Source: a virus
Length of the DNA stretch: 38,755 nt
Strand: one strand, 5' to 3'
Virus record (IMG/VR): IMGVR_UViG_3300032607_001506
Coordinates: 1 to 38,755 of that record
The notes under the pieces are model-generated. The model saw only the letters and a program-made list of their open reading frames with translations, was not told the origin of the DNA and did no database searches. Below are positions 1 to 8,997 of this stretch, one piece after another. The position numbers and the translations under genes were made by a program. Position 1 is the first letter of the stretch. Each line of letters opens with the position of its first letter.

Positions 1-1282
1 CTGATGTAGTGTAAGTTGTTTGACAAGCTGCTGAAGCTCCTTGTACAATTGTTAAGTTAGGGAAAGCTGCTCGAATTTCTGCCAATCTACTTGTACCGCA
101 CTCATCATCTGCTACTGTAATTTTGTAAGATTCTGTTGTAGAGTTACAAACTTCCCCTGCAGTCCAGGCAACTGTTGCTGGTAAAGCAGACGCACATAAA
201 TCGGCTACGTCAGTAGCAATTAAGTTTATAGTAGCTGATAAGTTCGCTGCAATAAAAGCATCTATCTCTGCCTGAGTCAACTCATCGTCAGTTACTACTG
301 AGTAAGTATTAGTATCTCCTACTGTATCGTTTAATACTGCTGATCCAGCTTCTGCTCCTGGCAATGCTTGTACCGCAACTGTTTGATCAGCTGGGTCTGC
401 AATTACTACTTCGTATACAAAACCTTGCTCTAGGGCTGTATAACCTGCTGGGCAAGCGTCACATCCTTTTAGTTTGAATTCTGCTTTTTCTTGGTAGGCT
501 GCTGGTAAAGTTGTTCCTAATACAGAGTATGTAGTGTTACCGCCTTCCCATTTCAATTTCTTAATATCTAGTGCTGGATACTGCGCTTGAACTGCCCCTT
601 GTGCAGAGTAAGTACCTTCGTCACTAATTACTAAGTTATAAAATGTACTAGGTGTTCCTGGTAGAACTCCGTTTTCACTATTTACTAACATGATGTCAAC
701 ATAATTAGTAATATCGATGTTTCCTGGTAACTTATAGTTCTTTAGCTCTAAATAAGCATTCTCTATAATTTCATGCATTGTCCAGTCTGTTCCTTTTACT
801 CCTGAAATAGGTGCAGTAAGGTTAATGTTAGCTACGTGCTTACGATCTGGAAGACCGATCATACCCATTAGATCTCCTTTTAAAGAAACTTGGATTACTT
901 CGTTCTCAGCATTATCTAACTCAATTTCAGAACCCGCAGCTCCGTTATATCCGATAATGAAATCATCTACACTTACTCCTGCTTTTTGTGGTGCATCTAC
1001 GTAGATATTAACAACGTCTTGCAATTTAAAAGGGATTGTTGAGATAGCTTTGTTATCTTCTGAACGAGAAACATTATTCTTAGGCTCTCCCATTCTAATC
1101 GCCAATTTAGCTGTCGGAGCTAAAGGAGAGAAGTCTGATAATATTTTTACTCCGTCTTTTGTTGTTTTACTAACGTCAACAAAAGCAAGCTCTCCTACTC
1201 CTAGGGTTAATGAGCTTCCTGTAAGTCTCACATTTCCTTCTACTATCGGAGGAAAAAATTGGTCTTTCGCTTTATAAGCCAT
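1..1282 (-). CDS. Virion structural protein, partial (C-terminus outside window)
   Basis: An open frame runs from ATG at 1282 to base 1 without a stop, at least 427 codons. The N-terminus reads MAYKAKDQFFPP and the protein is rich in beta-prone and small residues. The visible C-terminal third contains several Cys residues (for example CDACPAG) and Ala/Thr-rich stretches suggesting repeated beta domains. It is the last gene of the minus-strand morphogenesis block, after capsid and neck candidates, so a tail tube, sheath or head-decoration role is the best guess. No family motif was recognised. Start chosen because it is the first ATG after an AT-rich 31-nt gap from the upstream gene. Confidence 0.75.
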   Translation of the reverse strand, partial: MAYKAKDQFFPPIVEGNVRLTGSSLTLGVGELAFVDVSKTTKDGVKILSDFSPLAPTAKLAIRMGEPKNNVSRSEDNKAISTIPFKLQDVVNIYVDAPQKAGVSVDDFIIGYNGAAGSEIELDNAENEVIQVSLKGDLMGMIGLPDRKHVANINLTAPISGVKGTDWTMHEIIENAYLELKNYKLPGNIDITNYVDIMLVNSENGVLPGTPSTFYNLVISDEGTYSAQGAVQAQYPALDIKKLKWEGGNTTYSVLGTTLPAAYQEKAEFKLKGCDACPAGYTALEQGFVYEVVIADPADQTVAVQALPGAEAGSAVLNDTVGDTNTYSVVTDDELTQAEIDAFIAANLSATINLIATDVADLCASALPATVAWTAGEVCNSTTESYKITVADDECGTSRLAEIRAAFPNLTIVQGASAACQTTYTTS

Positions 1283-1313
1283 AATTTTTAAATTTAATTA
1301 TTATTTTTATTGT

Positions 1314-1976
1314 TTAAAATTTTTGTATTGTTTCTTGTTTGAATGCTTGGTACCTTGGGTCCTCTGCAGATAAATCGTGGAGAGCTGTTGTCATAAATAT
1401 AATTCTATTTATTAACTTGTCGTCGAACTCTAATTGTTCTTCTTTAAACTTGCTTTCTGGATCATCTTTATTTTCTAGTTCTACTTGTTTAGGATATCTG
1501 TAATAAGACATTTCAGTAGATGCTATTGTAAAGTCTTTAGTGTAGACTTGAATTGCGTTTTCAGCAATTGTGTAGAATGTTTCACGAAATTTAAAAGAGG
1601 GGTTTAAGTTGGAATCTAATATATAAGTACCTACGTTCTCCCCTTTTATTTCTCTAGTCTTAAGTAACTGATTTTTGCAGTTATCTTTTGATGCTAGTAC
1701 TTTTAAATCTATGTGCTCAAAATAGTTTTTTGGTATTAAAAAACTTGAGTAGTCACTTCTGACTTCCGATTTTGATAATTTTTTGTATTGTAATTTTATA
1801 CTTTGTAAGTATCGGTTTTCATCTGTAGAATTGTTCTCGATGAACCACTCTATTATTTTATTTTGAGCGATATTGTAACCAACTGCATACCTACTTTTGT
1901 CGGTAGAAAGCTTATCAGTTGTTCCGTTTGATTCGCTTAAAATTAAATATTTTTGGTAGCTCTCTTCAAAATTCAT
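1314..1976 (-). CDS. Hypothetical head-tail (neck) protein
   Basis: This 220-aa protein is rich in charged residues and Tyr, with no signal peptide or membrane segment. It lies between the post-capsid gene and the partial structural protein, where tailed phages usually encode neck or adaptor proteins. Start MNFEESYQKY is 9 nt after the stop of the upstream gene, consistent with one operon. The function is inferred from position only; no diagnostic motif is visible. Confidence 0.6.
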   Translation of the reverse strand: MNFEESYQKYLILSESNGTTDKLSTDKSRYAVGYNIAQNKIIEWFIENNSTDENRYLQSIKLQYKKLSKSEVRSDYSSFLIPKNYFEHIDLKVLASKDNCKNQLLKTREIKGENVGTYILDSNLNPSFKFRETFYTIAENAIQVYTKDFTIASTEMSYYRYPKQVELENKDDPESKFKEEQLEFDDKLINRIIFMTTALHDLSAEDPRYQAFKQETIQKF

Positions 1977-1985
1977 TTTCTATAT

Positions 1986-2981
1986 TTATATCAGTAAAAA
2001 CGCTTTGTGCAATTCTTGGTCTGCAATTATTTTTCTTGCGGCTGCTTTTTTGTCTGGTCCTAAGTTTTGTCCATCGATCAGGATATCGTGTCGCTCTACT
2101 TTTATCTTTGAAGATTTTATATCTCTTAAAAGCTTTATGTACGCTACTAACTCTTCCCTATCTTCTTCCTTTTTAAACTTCTCAAACGTTTCATTAAAGG
2201 TTGCAGAATTTTCATTGTTGTAACCTCCTTTTTCGCACCATCTACCAAAGATAGACACAAGTGGTTTAGTTTCCGTTTCTTCTATAGTTAAGTTTAAACC
2301 GATGTACTCAAATACATTCTGTAAATGCTTAAGCTCTTTCTTATCTGCTTTGTTATTAACTAAGTACATAACTGTAGACATAGCTACGGATTTATCGTAC
2401 TCTTTGTCTTGTTCCAGAGATGTAGATTGTTTCTTATCCTCTAGAATAAATGCACAACTTTTGTATGAAGGGGAATTTTGATTGTTGGGAGGCATAACTT
2501 GCTTCCCTAATAATGCGAACCATAATGCTAAGAATTCCAATGGGTGTTTTGTATTAAACATATTCCCGCCTTTAATTTTATACTTAGATGTATCTTCTCC
2601 AAAACCTTCTCCGTTAAACGGCGTAAATTCGTCAAAGAATCTATTATTGCTGCTTTTACCATTTCTTAGATCTCCTTCTACAAGGACCTCTAGTTCTGGC
2701 ATGAGACAATCTTCAATTTGTTTAAGAATTTTACCTGTGGTAATTGGAACCTCTTTTGAGTAGCAAGAGCTACCTTTAAAAAATCCTGTGTTCCAAGTTC
2801 TGGTTGCTTCGTGGTAAGGAACTATGATTCCTTCAGCTATCCCAGGTAACGGGTGTTTTGTTATTCCTTGTTTCTGATAACCATCAGGAGCGTCTGCATC
2901 TGCAATTTCTCTTATATGGTATATTTGATTTGAGGATAGTTCAAAGTCTATCCCAGGTACTTTAACTGTAAATTGTTTCAT
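1986..2981 (-). CDS. Hypothetical protein of the morphogenesis block
   Basis: 331 aa, soluble, with a mildly acidic middle part and a Lys-rich C-terminal third. I do not recognise the family. It is the first gene after the capsid gene and appears to start its own transcript: a Bacteroidetes-type promoter (3001-3031, minus strand) sits just upstream and a strong hairpin (3048-3093) separates it from the capsid gene. Head completion or another structural role is plausible from position only. Confidence 0.65.
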   Translation of the reverse strand: MKQFTVKVPGIDFELSSNQIYHIREIADADAPDGYQKQGITKHPLPGIAEGIIVPYHEATRTWNTGFFKGSSCYSKEVPITTGKILKQIEDCLMPELEVLVEGDLRNGKSSNNRFFDEFTPFNGEGFGEDTSKYKIKGGNMFNTKHPLEFLALWFALLGKQVMPPNNQNSPSYKSCAFILEDKKQSTSLEQDKEYDKSVAMSTVMYLVNNKADKKELKHLQNVFEYIGLNLTIEETETKPLVSIFGRWCEKGGYNNENSATFNETFEKFKKEEDREELVAYIKLLRDIKSSKIKVERHDILIDGQNLGPDKKAAARKIIADQELHKAFLLI

Positions 2982-3000
2982 CTTTGTTGTTTTTCTGCTA

Positions 3001-3031
3001 CAAATATAATTCTTAATACAAGTAAGTACAA
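3001..3031 (-). promoter_or_regulatory. Bacteroidetes-type promoter
   Basis: On the minus strand TTG (3029-3031) is followed after exactly 20 nt by TATATTTG (3001-3008), matching the TTG / TAnnTTTG consensus. It would initiate just before the gene starting at 2981. Confidence 0.65.
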
Positions 3032-3047
3032 AAACCTTAATTTTTTA

Positions 3048-3093
3048 AAGAGTTCCCCTTTACCTATTTGCAGATAAAGGGACTCTCTTTTAT
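3048..3093. terminator. Long hairpin after capsid gene, probable terminator
   Basis: AAAGAGTTCCCCTTTA pairs with TAAAGGGACTCTCTTT across a 12-nt loop, just beyond the stop of the capsid gene. The U-tract is imperfect on the minus strand, so it could also be a processing or stability hairpin. Confidence 0.55.
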
Positions 3094-3096
3094 TTA

Positions 3097-4830
3097 TTAG
3101 TTATAACCTCTTCTGTCTTCTTCAACTAGCTCAATCATTACAAATGCACTAGGGTCAGTTAAGAAATAAGCACAACCTGCATCCCAAGACCAGTAGTCAA
3201 CAAAACGTTGTTTGTTACCACTAGAAAGGATATCGCTAGTTCTGTAAGGATCGTAGTATCCATTTGTTCTACCTGAGTAGATAAAATCTCCTGGCTTTTT
3301 AACCAAGTAAACACTAGAGTTTTCTGGAGCTCCTTCAACAAAATCTACACCTTTTGGTTGGTACTTGTTGTTAGAATAAGATTGCTTACGTGCATCCCAG
3401 ATAACCATTGCATACGCACCGTGAGATTTTCCGTTTGGATGCATACCTGCAGATAATCTGTCAGCTACATTTCCTAGGTAATCTAAAGATGGATCGTACT
3501 CAATTTCTACGTTTCCAATTCCTGCAAGGAATACTTGCTTTACTTTTAAAGCTTTTAAAGTCATCTCTATGTTTCCATAAGCATCCTTTGTAGCTGTAAT
3601 TGGGCTAACTCCTAATTGACCATCTGTTCCGAAAACATTAGTAAGGTTAGAAGTACGTCCCATTTGGTCGCTAAACTCTTCAGAATAGATTCCTCCCGTA
3701 ACATTCTCGTAAGCGTATTTACCTGCTTTGAATTTGATATGTCTCATTTCTGGCTCCATTTCGTTTCCTTGGAAAACATACTCTGTTGCCTCTTTAATAT
3801 GTCTACGTGTAATACCACCTTTTCTTGAATAAGGGATTTTTTTACCACGTCTTAATTGGAACCAAAGTCCTTCTGCGATAGTAACGTGACCTGAGCCTAC
3901 GCTAATTCTAGCTGGGCGAGCAAACATAGCTCTTGTTTCGATCATTTTTAAATGCTCGCGTTTTACTAACCACTCTGCAACATCCGATAAACGAGCTGAC
4001 TCTGCAATAACAGTTCCATCTGCTGATTTATCCATAATTACCGCTACGTCTCCCCAAGTTCTTGTGAACTGTTCGAAGTCCATATTAAGGTCCTTAATAA
4101 ATCCTTGCTTAAAGTTTGTACCGATTTTAGATCCGATATTTGCTACTGCACTCACGTCCAATTCAGCACCAGATCCAACACCTACTTGAAACTCACAAGT
4201 TAAGTAACTTGGTCTGTTAGGAACTCTAACTCCAGATAAGAAAGTATCTCTTTCTCCTCCTAATACGTTAAAGAGTTTGAAATATGTAACTCCTTCAACT
4301 AAGTTAGAAGGCTCGTAAGACTCTTTACTGTTGTTAGTGTTTAACTTCACAATATGCTCAAAGCTGTCTCCTTTTTGTAGAACTGGGTCTTCTGTAACAA
4401 TGATTTGTTGTCCGTAGTATACATTAGTACCTAATACATCCCAAGGTTTGAATTCTTCTGAAAGAACTACTTTAAAAGTACCTTCATCAATTCCTGGAGA
4501 CTCTATATCAGTAGAAGTATCTCTTGTAGTTACGCACTGCTCGTTTGCATAGAAAGGTACGTCATATTGAAAAGTACCGTCGTGAGCTGTTTCCATTACT
4601 TGACGATTCTCTAGAATGTCAATTGTAAAAGGCTTAGCTGTTGTTGTGCGCTGTCCAAAAAACCCTAGCTCTCCAATATGCTTGAATTGGTCTTCTCCGT
4701 CCATATATGCTTGAGACGTAGGTAAATCAAGGGAAAGAGGGTTCTTACGCAAGTCCTTTGCGTAGTGGAACTGTACTACTCTATCTCCCGATATAAATTG
4801 CGGAATACCGCCTGTTTGAGTAAATGCCAT
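3097..4830 (-). CDS. Putative major capsid protein
   Basis: 577 aa, evenly mixed alpha/beta composition with many Gly and aromatic residues and no signal peptide. It follows the terminase, portal and acidic scaffold-like genes in transcription order, the classical position of the major capsid protein, and is followed by a strong hairpin, as is common for highly expressed capsid genes. Start MAFTQTGGIP lies 21 nt after the scaffold-like stop. The assignment rests on synteny, since HK97-fold capsid proteins have no readable motif. At 577 aa it is longer than many capsid proteins, so an inserted domain is possible. A major tail protein is the alternative. Confidence 0.6.
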   Translation of the reverse strand: MAFTQTGGIPQFISGDRVVQFHYAKDLRKNPLSLDLPTSQAYMDGEDQFKHIGELGFFGQRTTTAKPFTIDILENRQVMETAHDGTFQYDVPFYANEQCVTTRDTSTDIESPGIDEGTFKVVLSEEFKPWDVLGTNVYYGQQIIVTEDPVLQKGDSFEHIVKLNTNNSKESYEPSNLVEGVTYFKLFNVLGGERDTFLSGVRVPNRPSYLTCEFQVGVGSGAELDVSAVANIGSKIGTNFKQGFIKDLNMDFEQFTRTWGDVAVIMDKSADGTVIAESARLSDVAEWLVKREHLKMIETRAMFARPARISVGSGHVTIAEGLWFQLRRGKKIPYSRKGGITRRHIKEATEYVFQGNEMEPEMRHIKFKAGKYAYENVTGGIYSEEFSDQMGRTSNLTNVFGTDGQLGVSPITATKDAYGNIEMTLKALKVKQVFLAGIGNVEIEYDPSLDYLGNVADRLSAGMHPNGKSHGAYAMVIWDARKQSYSNNKYQPKGVDFVEGAPENSSVYLVKKPGDFIYSGRTNGYYDPYRTSDILSSGNKQRFVDYWSWDAGCAYFLTDPSAFVMIELVEEDRRGYN

Positions 4831-4851
4831 TTTTTATTGTTTAAATTTTAG

Positions 4852-6021
4852 TTATTTCTGGTTTATGCTTTCGTTGTATATTTGAGCATTTCTCATCCAA
4901 GGTGTGTTTGGAGTTTGCTCTTCTACTTTTGAGCTTTGTCTGTTGCCTTTAGATTGTGCTCCAGAAGCTAGTCTTACTATTGTTTTTTGAGCTTCTTGGG
5001 CTGACTTTATTTTAAAAGTTTCGTTAAAAAGATTTTTATCTACTAAATGCAATATTAACTCGTGATTATCCTCTGGATTATCTAGTATCGCTTTTAGTTT
5101 GTCTACTAACGCGTACTCTCCGTTTTCGTTTTTCTTTGAGTACTCTGCTGCAACTTTTTTATAGACTGTTTCTTTTAAGCCTGCGTTTTTTAATTTTTCT
5201 GTTAAAGATTTTTTATTTTCTTTAAAAGTCAATTCTGTGAATTCTTTCTCTTTCTTTTGCTCTTCCAACATCTTATCGACATATTCAGAGTGAGACCTTC
5301 TGTAAGAATCAAAAACCTCTTGTGCTTCTAATGCTATTGTTCCGCTGCTAATACTTATCTTAATAAGGTTAATAGCCTTATCGTGACTAAGTTTTTTGCT
5401 TGCTGTTAAATCTGTATAAAGAACGTCAATCTGTCTTTCTTGCTCCTCCATATCGAATCCTTCGAAAGGCCTTTTAAAAGCCTCTTCTTCAGTCCCCGCT
5501 ATTTTAGATAGATCACCTCCGTTTTTAAGTATTTCAATTACTTTAAGTTGGTGCTCTTTTAATCCTTCTTTAGTTATGTACTTAGAAGATATTTCGTCTG
5601 TCTTTCCTTGTTTGTGGATATTTATAATCTCCTCCAAGTTTTCACTAGTCATGCTAGTGAATTGAGAAATTAATGTGCCGTCTTCGTCTTCTTCTGCGGT
5701 TTGAATAGTAAAGTCATCTAGTAAACCTAATTGAATTAATCTTTTTGCCGTTTTAAAAGATTCTGTTTCTCCTGTAACCACTTCTGGCTTTACTTCCTCT
5801 TTTGCTTTTATTTCCTCTGTTGCTTTTACTGCTTCTGGAGTTTTTACGGGTGCTGGTATTTCTACTTCTTCCTCTTCCTCCTCCACTTTCTTAGCTTCAG
5901 CTGGTTTTTCTAATTTAATATCCTTTTTAATTTCGGGAGAATTTTTTTTTGAAGTCGCTGCAAAAATAGCGTCTAAACTAATTGCTCCTTGAAATTCTGT
6001 CTTCGGTGTATTATCTTTCAT
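4852..6021 (-). CDS. Scaffold-like acidic coiled-coil protein
   Basis: 389 aa. Residues 30-95 are a low-complexity Glu/Lys/Pro/Val segment that includes a run of consecutive Glu. The rest is highly charged and helix-prone with predicted coiled-coil stretches, for example around 250-290 (EEQKKEKEF). This composition, and its place between portal and capsid genes, fits a capsid scaffolding protein. No protease-like Ser/His pattern was seen, so a separate prohead protease is not evident in this window. A -7-like TATATTTG (6024-6031, minus) lies only 2 nt upstream of the ATG. Confidence 0.55.
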   Translation of the reverse strand: MKDNTPKTEFQGAISLDAIFAATSKKNSPEIKKDIKLEKPAEAKKVEEEEEEVEIPAPVKTPEAVKATEEIKAKEEVKPEVVTGETESFKTAKRLIQLGLLDDFTIQTAEEDEDGTLISQFTSMTSENLEEIINIHKQGKTDEISSKYITKEGLKEHQLKVIEILKNGGDLSKIAGTEEEAFKRPFEGFDMEEQERQIDVLYTDLTASKKLSHDKAINLIKISISSGTIALEAQEVFDSYRRSHSEYVDKMLEEQKKEKEFTELTFKENKKSLTEKLKNAGLKETVYKKVAAEYSKKNENGEYALVDKLKAILDNPEDNHELILHLVDKNLFNETFKIKSAQEAQKTIVRLASGAQSKGNRQSSKVEEQTPNTPWMRNAQIYNESINQK

Positions 6022-6125
6022 TGCAAATATATATTATTATTGTTGTTGTTTAAAATGTGTTAGAAATATAAAGTAGCTTTAATTTTTACATTAAAATTTT
6101 TATGACGTTAATTTTTTTATGACAA

Positions 6126-8924
6126 TTAAGTGTTTACTCTTGCTATAGTTACTCTGTCTTTACTTTCTTTTTGTTTAGCTACCCTATCTTTTGCGTTTTC
6201 TCTTAGCTGCAAGAACTGCAAATCTAAGCTTGACATTTTGTTTTTTACTTCAGAATCTTGTTTCTTAGCTTTTAAGTCTATGTCCTGTTGCTTTAGGTTA
6301 TTAGTTGTTTCTTTATCTCTTTTGTCTTGCTCTTGTTCTTCTTTCTTAAAAAACTGATCTAAGGTATCTGTTTTTACGTTACTATCAGCTAGGGTTGCTC
6401 TAGCTCTTACTTCAGCAATATACTCTTGAGAATCTCTGTCTAACTTTTTATTGCTATCTTCTCTCTCGTTAGCTTTTTGCATGCTTTCTTGAGCTGATTG
6501 ATTTTGCATGTCTACTAATTCCTTTTCATGCGCTCTTGTATCTGCTACTTGCTTGTTTTTCTTTTTCTCTTGCTCTAGCCCGTATTCTAGCAGAGATACG
6601 AAATTATCAGATGTTACTACTTTACCTAAATCGTATATAGAACTATCCAAAGTATTTCTTTGGAGTATCATTTGTTTAAAGGTTTCTAGTTCTCTTCTTT
6701 TTCCAGAATCATCTGCTGGAAATACTTCTAACTTTCTAAATGAAAAATTAGGGTCTACAAAATTTTGTATTATCCTTTCATTTTGACCATTTATATAATT
6801 TACAGATATGTCTTTACCATTACTGGCTGCGTACTGCGCTATAGATAACTCTATTTCTTTTTCTTTTACTTTAGCAGTATTAAACCTTTTGTATATAACT
6901 TCTGTCTGAGCATAAGAGGCCTCTACGCCTTGCTTAATACCTTCTCCTGTCATATACTCATTAGGATTACCAGATCTTTCTCTTGTGATCCCTATCATAG
7001 CATAAGCCTTGTCTTCGTAATCCCTAGCTAAAGTCATATTCATTTGAATATTATTTATATAGGATATGTCGTATTGCTGTATATTATTTTGGTTTGGGTT
7101 CTGGCCTTTAGTGTTTCTTGGCGATTGATCTACAAGACCTATTCCTAACTCTCTTACTGTTTCTCTCCACTCCTCTACTAGTTCTGCTGTAGTGTCTCCT
7201 TTTTCGTTTTTAAACTGGCTAGGTAGCAAGTTCCAGTCCATCATAAAGAAAGTTCCGATTGTCTTCTCTAAATACTGCCTGTTTTGGTTCATTACAATAT
7301 TATAGTCAATTTGTAAAGCCCTAATCATCTCCCCTATGCCAGAAGATATTATTCCTGCGACAGGTATTTTTAAATCGAATTCGTTCTTACTTCCTGTTAT
7401 TTGATACTCTAGTGGCTCCACCCCAAAAACGTAATCTTCTTTAAGGTTAGTTGTGCTAGCATTTATTTTAAGGCCCCTCCATATTTCTGGCAAGAATCCG
7501 TAAGTTATTGTATTTATATTTTCTAATGGGAAATCAACTACGTCTTTCCAAGATTTTGAGCTTTGTTTTTTTATATTATAAAATTCTAAAAACTCTGGTA
7601 TTAAACTTTCTTCCACCATTACTTGGTATGGTGTGTCTGTAAGTGGGTTCTCAATAGTCAATAGCCCCATAAGTTTTTGACTTCTGAAATAGGCTTCTGT
7701 AACCTGAATTTGATCTGTTCTTACGTTAATATCGTCTCTGAATGCTTTTCCCCAGCCTACGTTATTTCCAGTGTTGTTTGTATTTACCCAATTATACCTA
7801 GACTCTAGTTCTCCTTCGTTCCCTCTGTAGTACTGATTTGCCCATGGCGCCCCTAGCAGATTTTGGAAAGATTGTGCAGTTTGTTGCTGGTAATAGCTTG
7901 CGTTTGGTATACTGGTGGGCTTACCTCCTGCATTCTCTATAAATGTTCTTGGGCTTACGGCTTCCGAACCAGTTCCGTAAAAGTCCTCTCCGTATAATTT
8001 TGTTTGTATGTTTTTTGGAATTAGATGCCCAAATTTAGAAAGTACTTTGGCTCCGCTTAATAAGTGTATGGTTCCTACATACTCACAATCTTGCGGGTAC
8101 TTAGCTTCTTGGTCTTGAGAGAAAAATGTTCTTTCTACGTCCCAAGTTTCTGGTTCGTATGTGTCGTATCCCACGTAGTAGTTTCTGAAATATCTTCCAG
8201 TAGCTAAATAGCTTATAAGTTCTTCTGTATCTAGCATGTCCAGGGAGAATCTTATATAATTACTCTCCATAGTCTTTTCTGCCCACTCTACAATAGCTGT
8301 TTTAAAGTTCTTTTGTAAATCTTTCTCAATCTCTTCTGGTGCGATTATTAGATCGCGCTCCATTTTTAATTTTTCTAAATAAGCTTGTTTTTCTTCTTCA
8401 GATCCAAACTCTTGTCTATACGGGTCCAATCCTTTTTCTATTAGCCCTATTTCCAATTCTTTATTAAAATAGTCCTCTGTAAATTTTCTTATTCTTGAAT
8501 CCTTTTCTCTTAAAAATTCGCTGGTTGAAAATACGTCTGTCGATACTATGTTTAATGTATCTCTTTGTTTATTAAATTCTCCCGCAAGTAGATTTATTAT
8601 CCTCCCAATTAAATCGTAATGTTTTAAGAATGTCGGCAATTTTTGTGTTGATCGAGTTGCGGCAATACCTCTAAGATCCGTCTGTGTCTCGTCAAAATCA
8701 GAGTATACAAGCCTTCCTTGCTGCATCTTTCTGTAATCTGCGAATACTCTGTTTTCTCTTATTTGTTTTAACCCTATGGTTTCTAATGTATCCATAACAT
8801 ATTTCTGCCAAGCAGGGTTCTTCTTAGAACGGGAAAGCATTTGCATAGGCAACGAATCGTTGCTGGTCGAGGGGGTGCTTCCTACATATTTTCCAAAGTC
8901 TTTATTACTATTAAAATCAGACAT
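6126..8924 (-). CDS. Portal protein
   Basis: 932 aa. It lies immediately downstream of TerL, the usual terminase-portal order. The N-terminal half has alternating helical and beta parts with many Tyr/Trp. The last roughly 150 residues are a long Gln/Lys/Glu-rich helix (for example KKEEQEQDKRDKE), as in the C-terminal barrel or tail of large portal proteins. Start MSDFNSNKDFGK is preceded by a -7-like TATTTTTG on the minus strand (8946-8953). At 932 aa it is larger than typical 500-700 aa portals, similar to large Bacteroidetes phages. Identification is by synteny, length and overall composition. Confidence 0.7.
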   Translation of the reverse strand: MSDFNSNKDFGKYVGSTPSTSNDSLPMQMLSRSKKNPAWQKYVMDTLETIGLKQIRENRVFADYRKMQQGRLVYSDFDETQTDLRGIAATRSTQKLPTFLKHYDLIGRIINLLAGEFNKQRDTLNIVSTDVFSTSEFLREKDSRIRKFTEDYFNKELEIGLIEKGLDPYRQEFGSEEEKQAYLEKLKMERDLIIAPEEIEKDLQKNFKTAIVEWAEKTMESNYIRFSLDMLDTEELISYLATGRYFRNYYVGYDTYEPETWDVERTFFSQDQEAKYPQDCEYVGTIHLLSGAKVLSKFGHLIPKNIQTKLYGEDFYGTGSEAVSPRTFIENAGGKPTSIPNASYYQQQTAQSFQNLLGAPWANQYYRGNEGELESRYNWVNTNNTGNNVGWGKAFRDDINVRTDQIQVTEAYFRSQKLMGLLTIENPLTDTPYQVMVEESLIPEFLEFYNIKKQSSKSWKDVVDFPLENINTITYGFLPEIWRGLKINASTTNLKEDYVFGVEPLEYQITGSKNEFDLKIPVAGIISSGIGEMIRALQIDYNIVMNQNRQYLEKTIGTFFMMDWNLLPSQFKNEKGDTTAELVEEWRETVRELGIGLVDQSPRNTKGQNPNQNNIQQYDISYINNIQMNMTLARDYEDKAYAMIGITRERSGNPNEYMTGEGIKQGVEASYAQTEVIYKRFNTAKVKEKEIELSIAQYAASNGKDISVNYINGQNERIIQNFVDPNFSFRKLEVFPADDSGKRRELETFKQMILQRNTLDSSIYDLGKVVTSDNFVSLLEYGLEQEKKKNKQVADTRAHEKELVDMQNQSAQESMQKANEREDSNKKLDRDSQEYIAEVRARATLADSNVKTDTLDQFFKKEEQEQDKRDKETTNNLKQQDIDLKAKKQDSEVKNKMSSLDLQFLQLRENAKDRVAKQKESKDRVTIARVNT

Positions 8925-8997
8925 TTATTGTGTATTTGTTAGATTGCAAAAATATACATTTATTTGTTATATTAAAAATATGTTAAAATTTTTCAAA

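Noticed and set aside
1050-1277. Plus-strand ORF of 75 codons
   Set aside because: It lies antisense inside the minus-strand structural protein (1-1282), which is open throughout and fits the operon.
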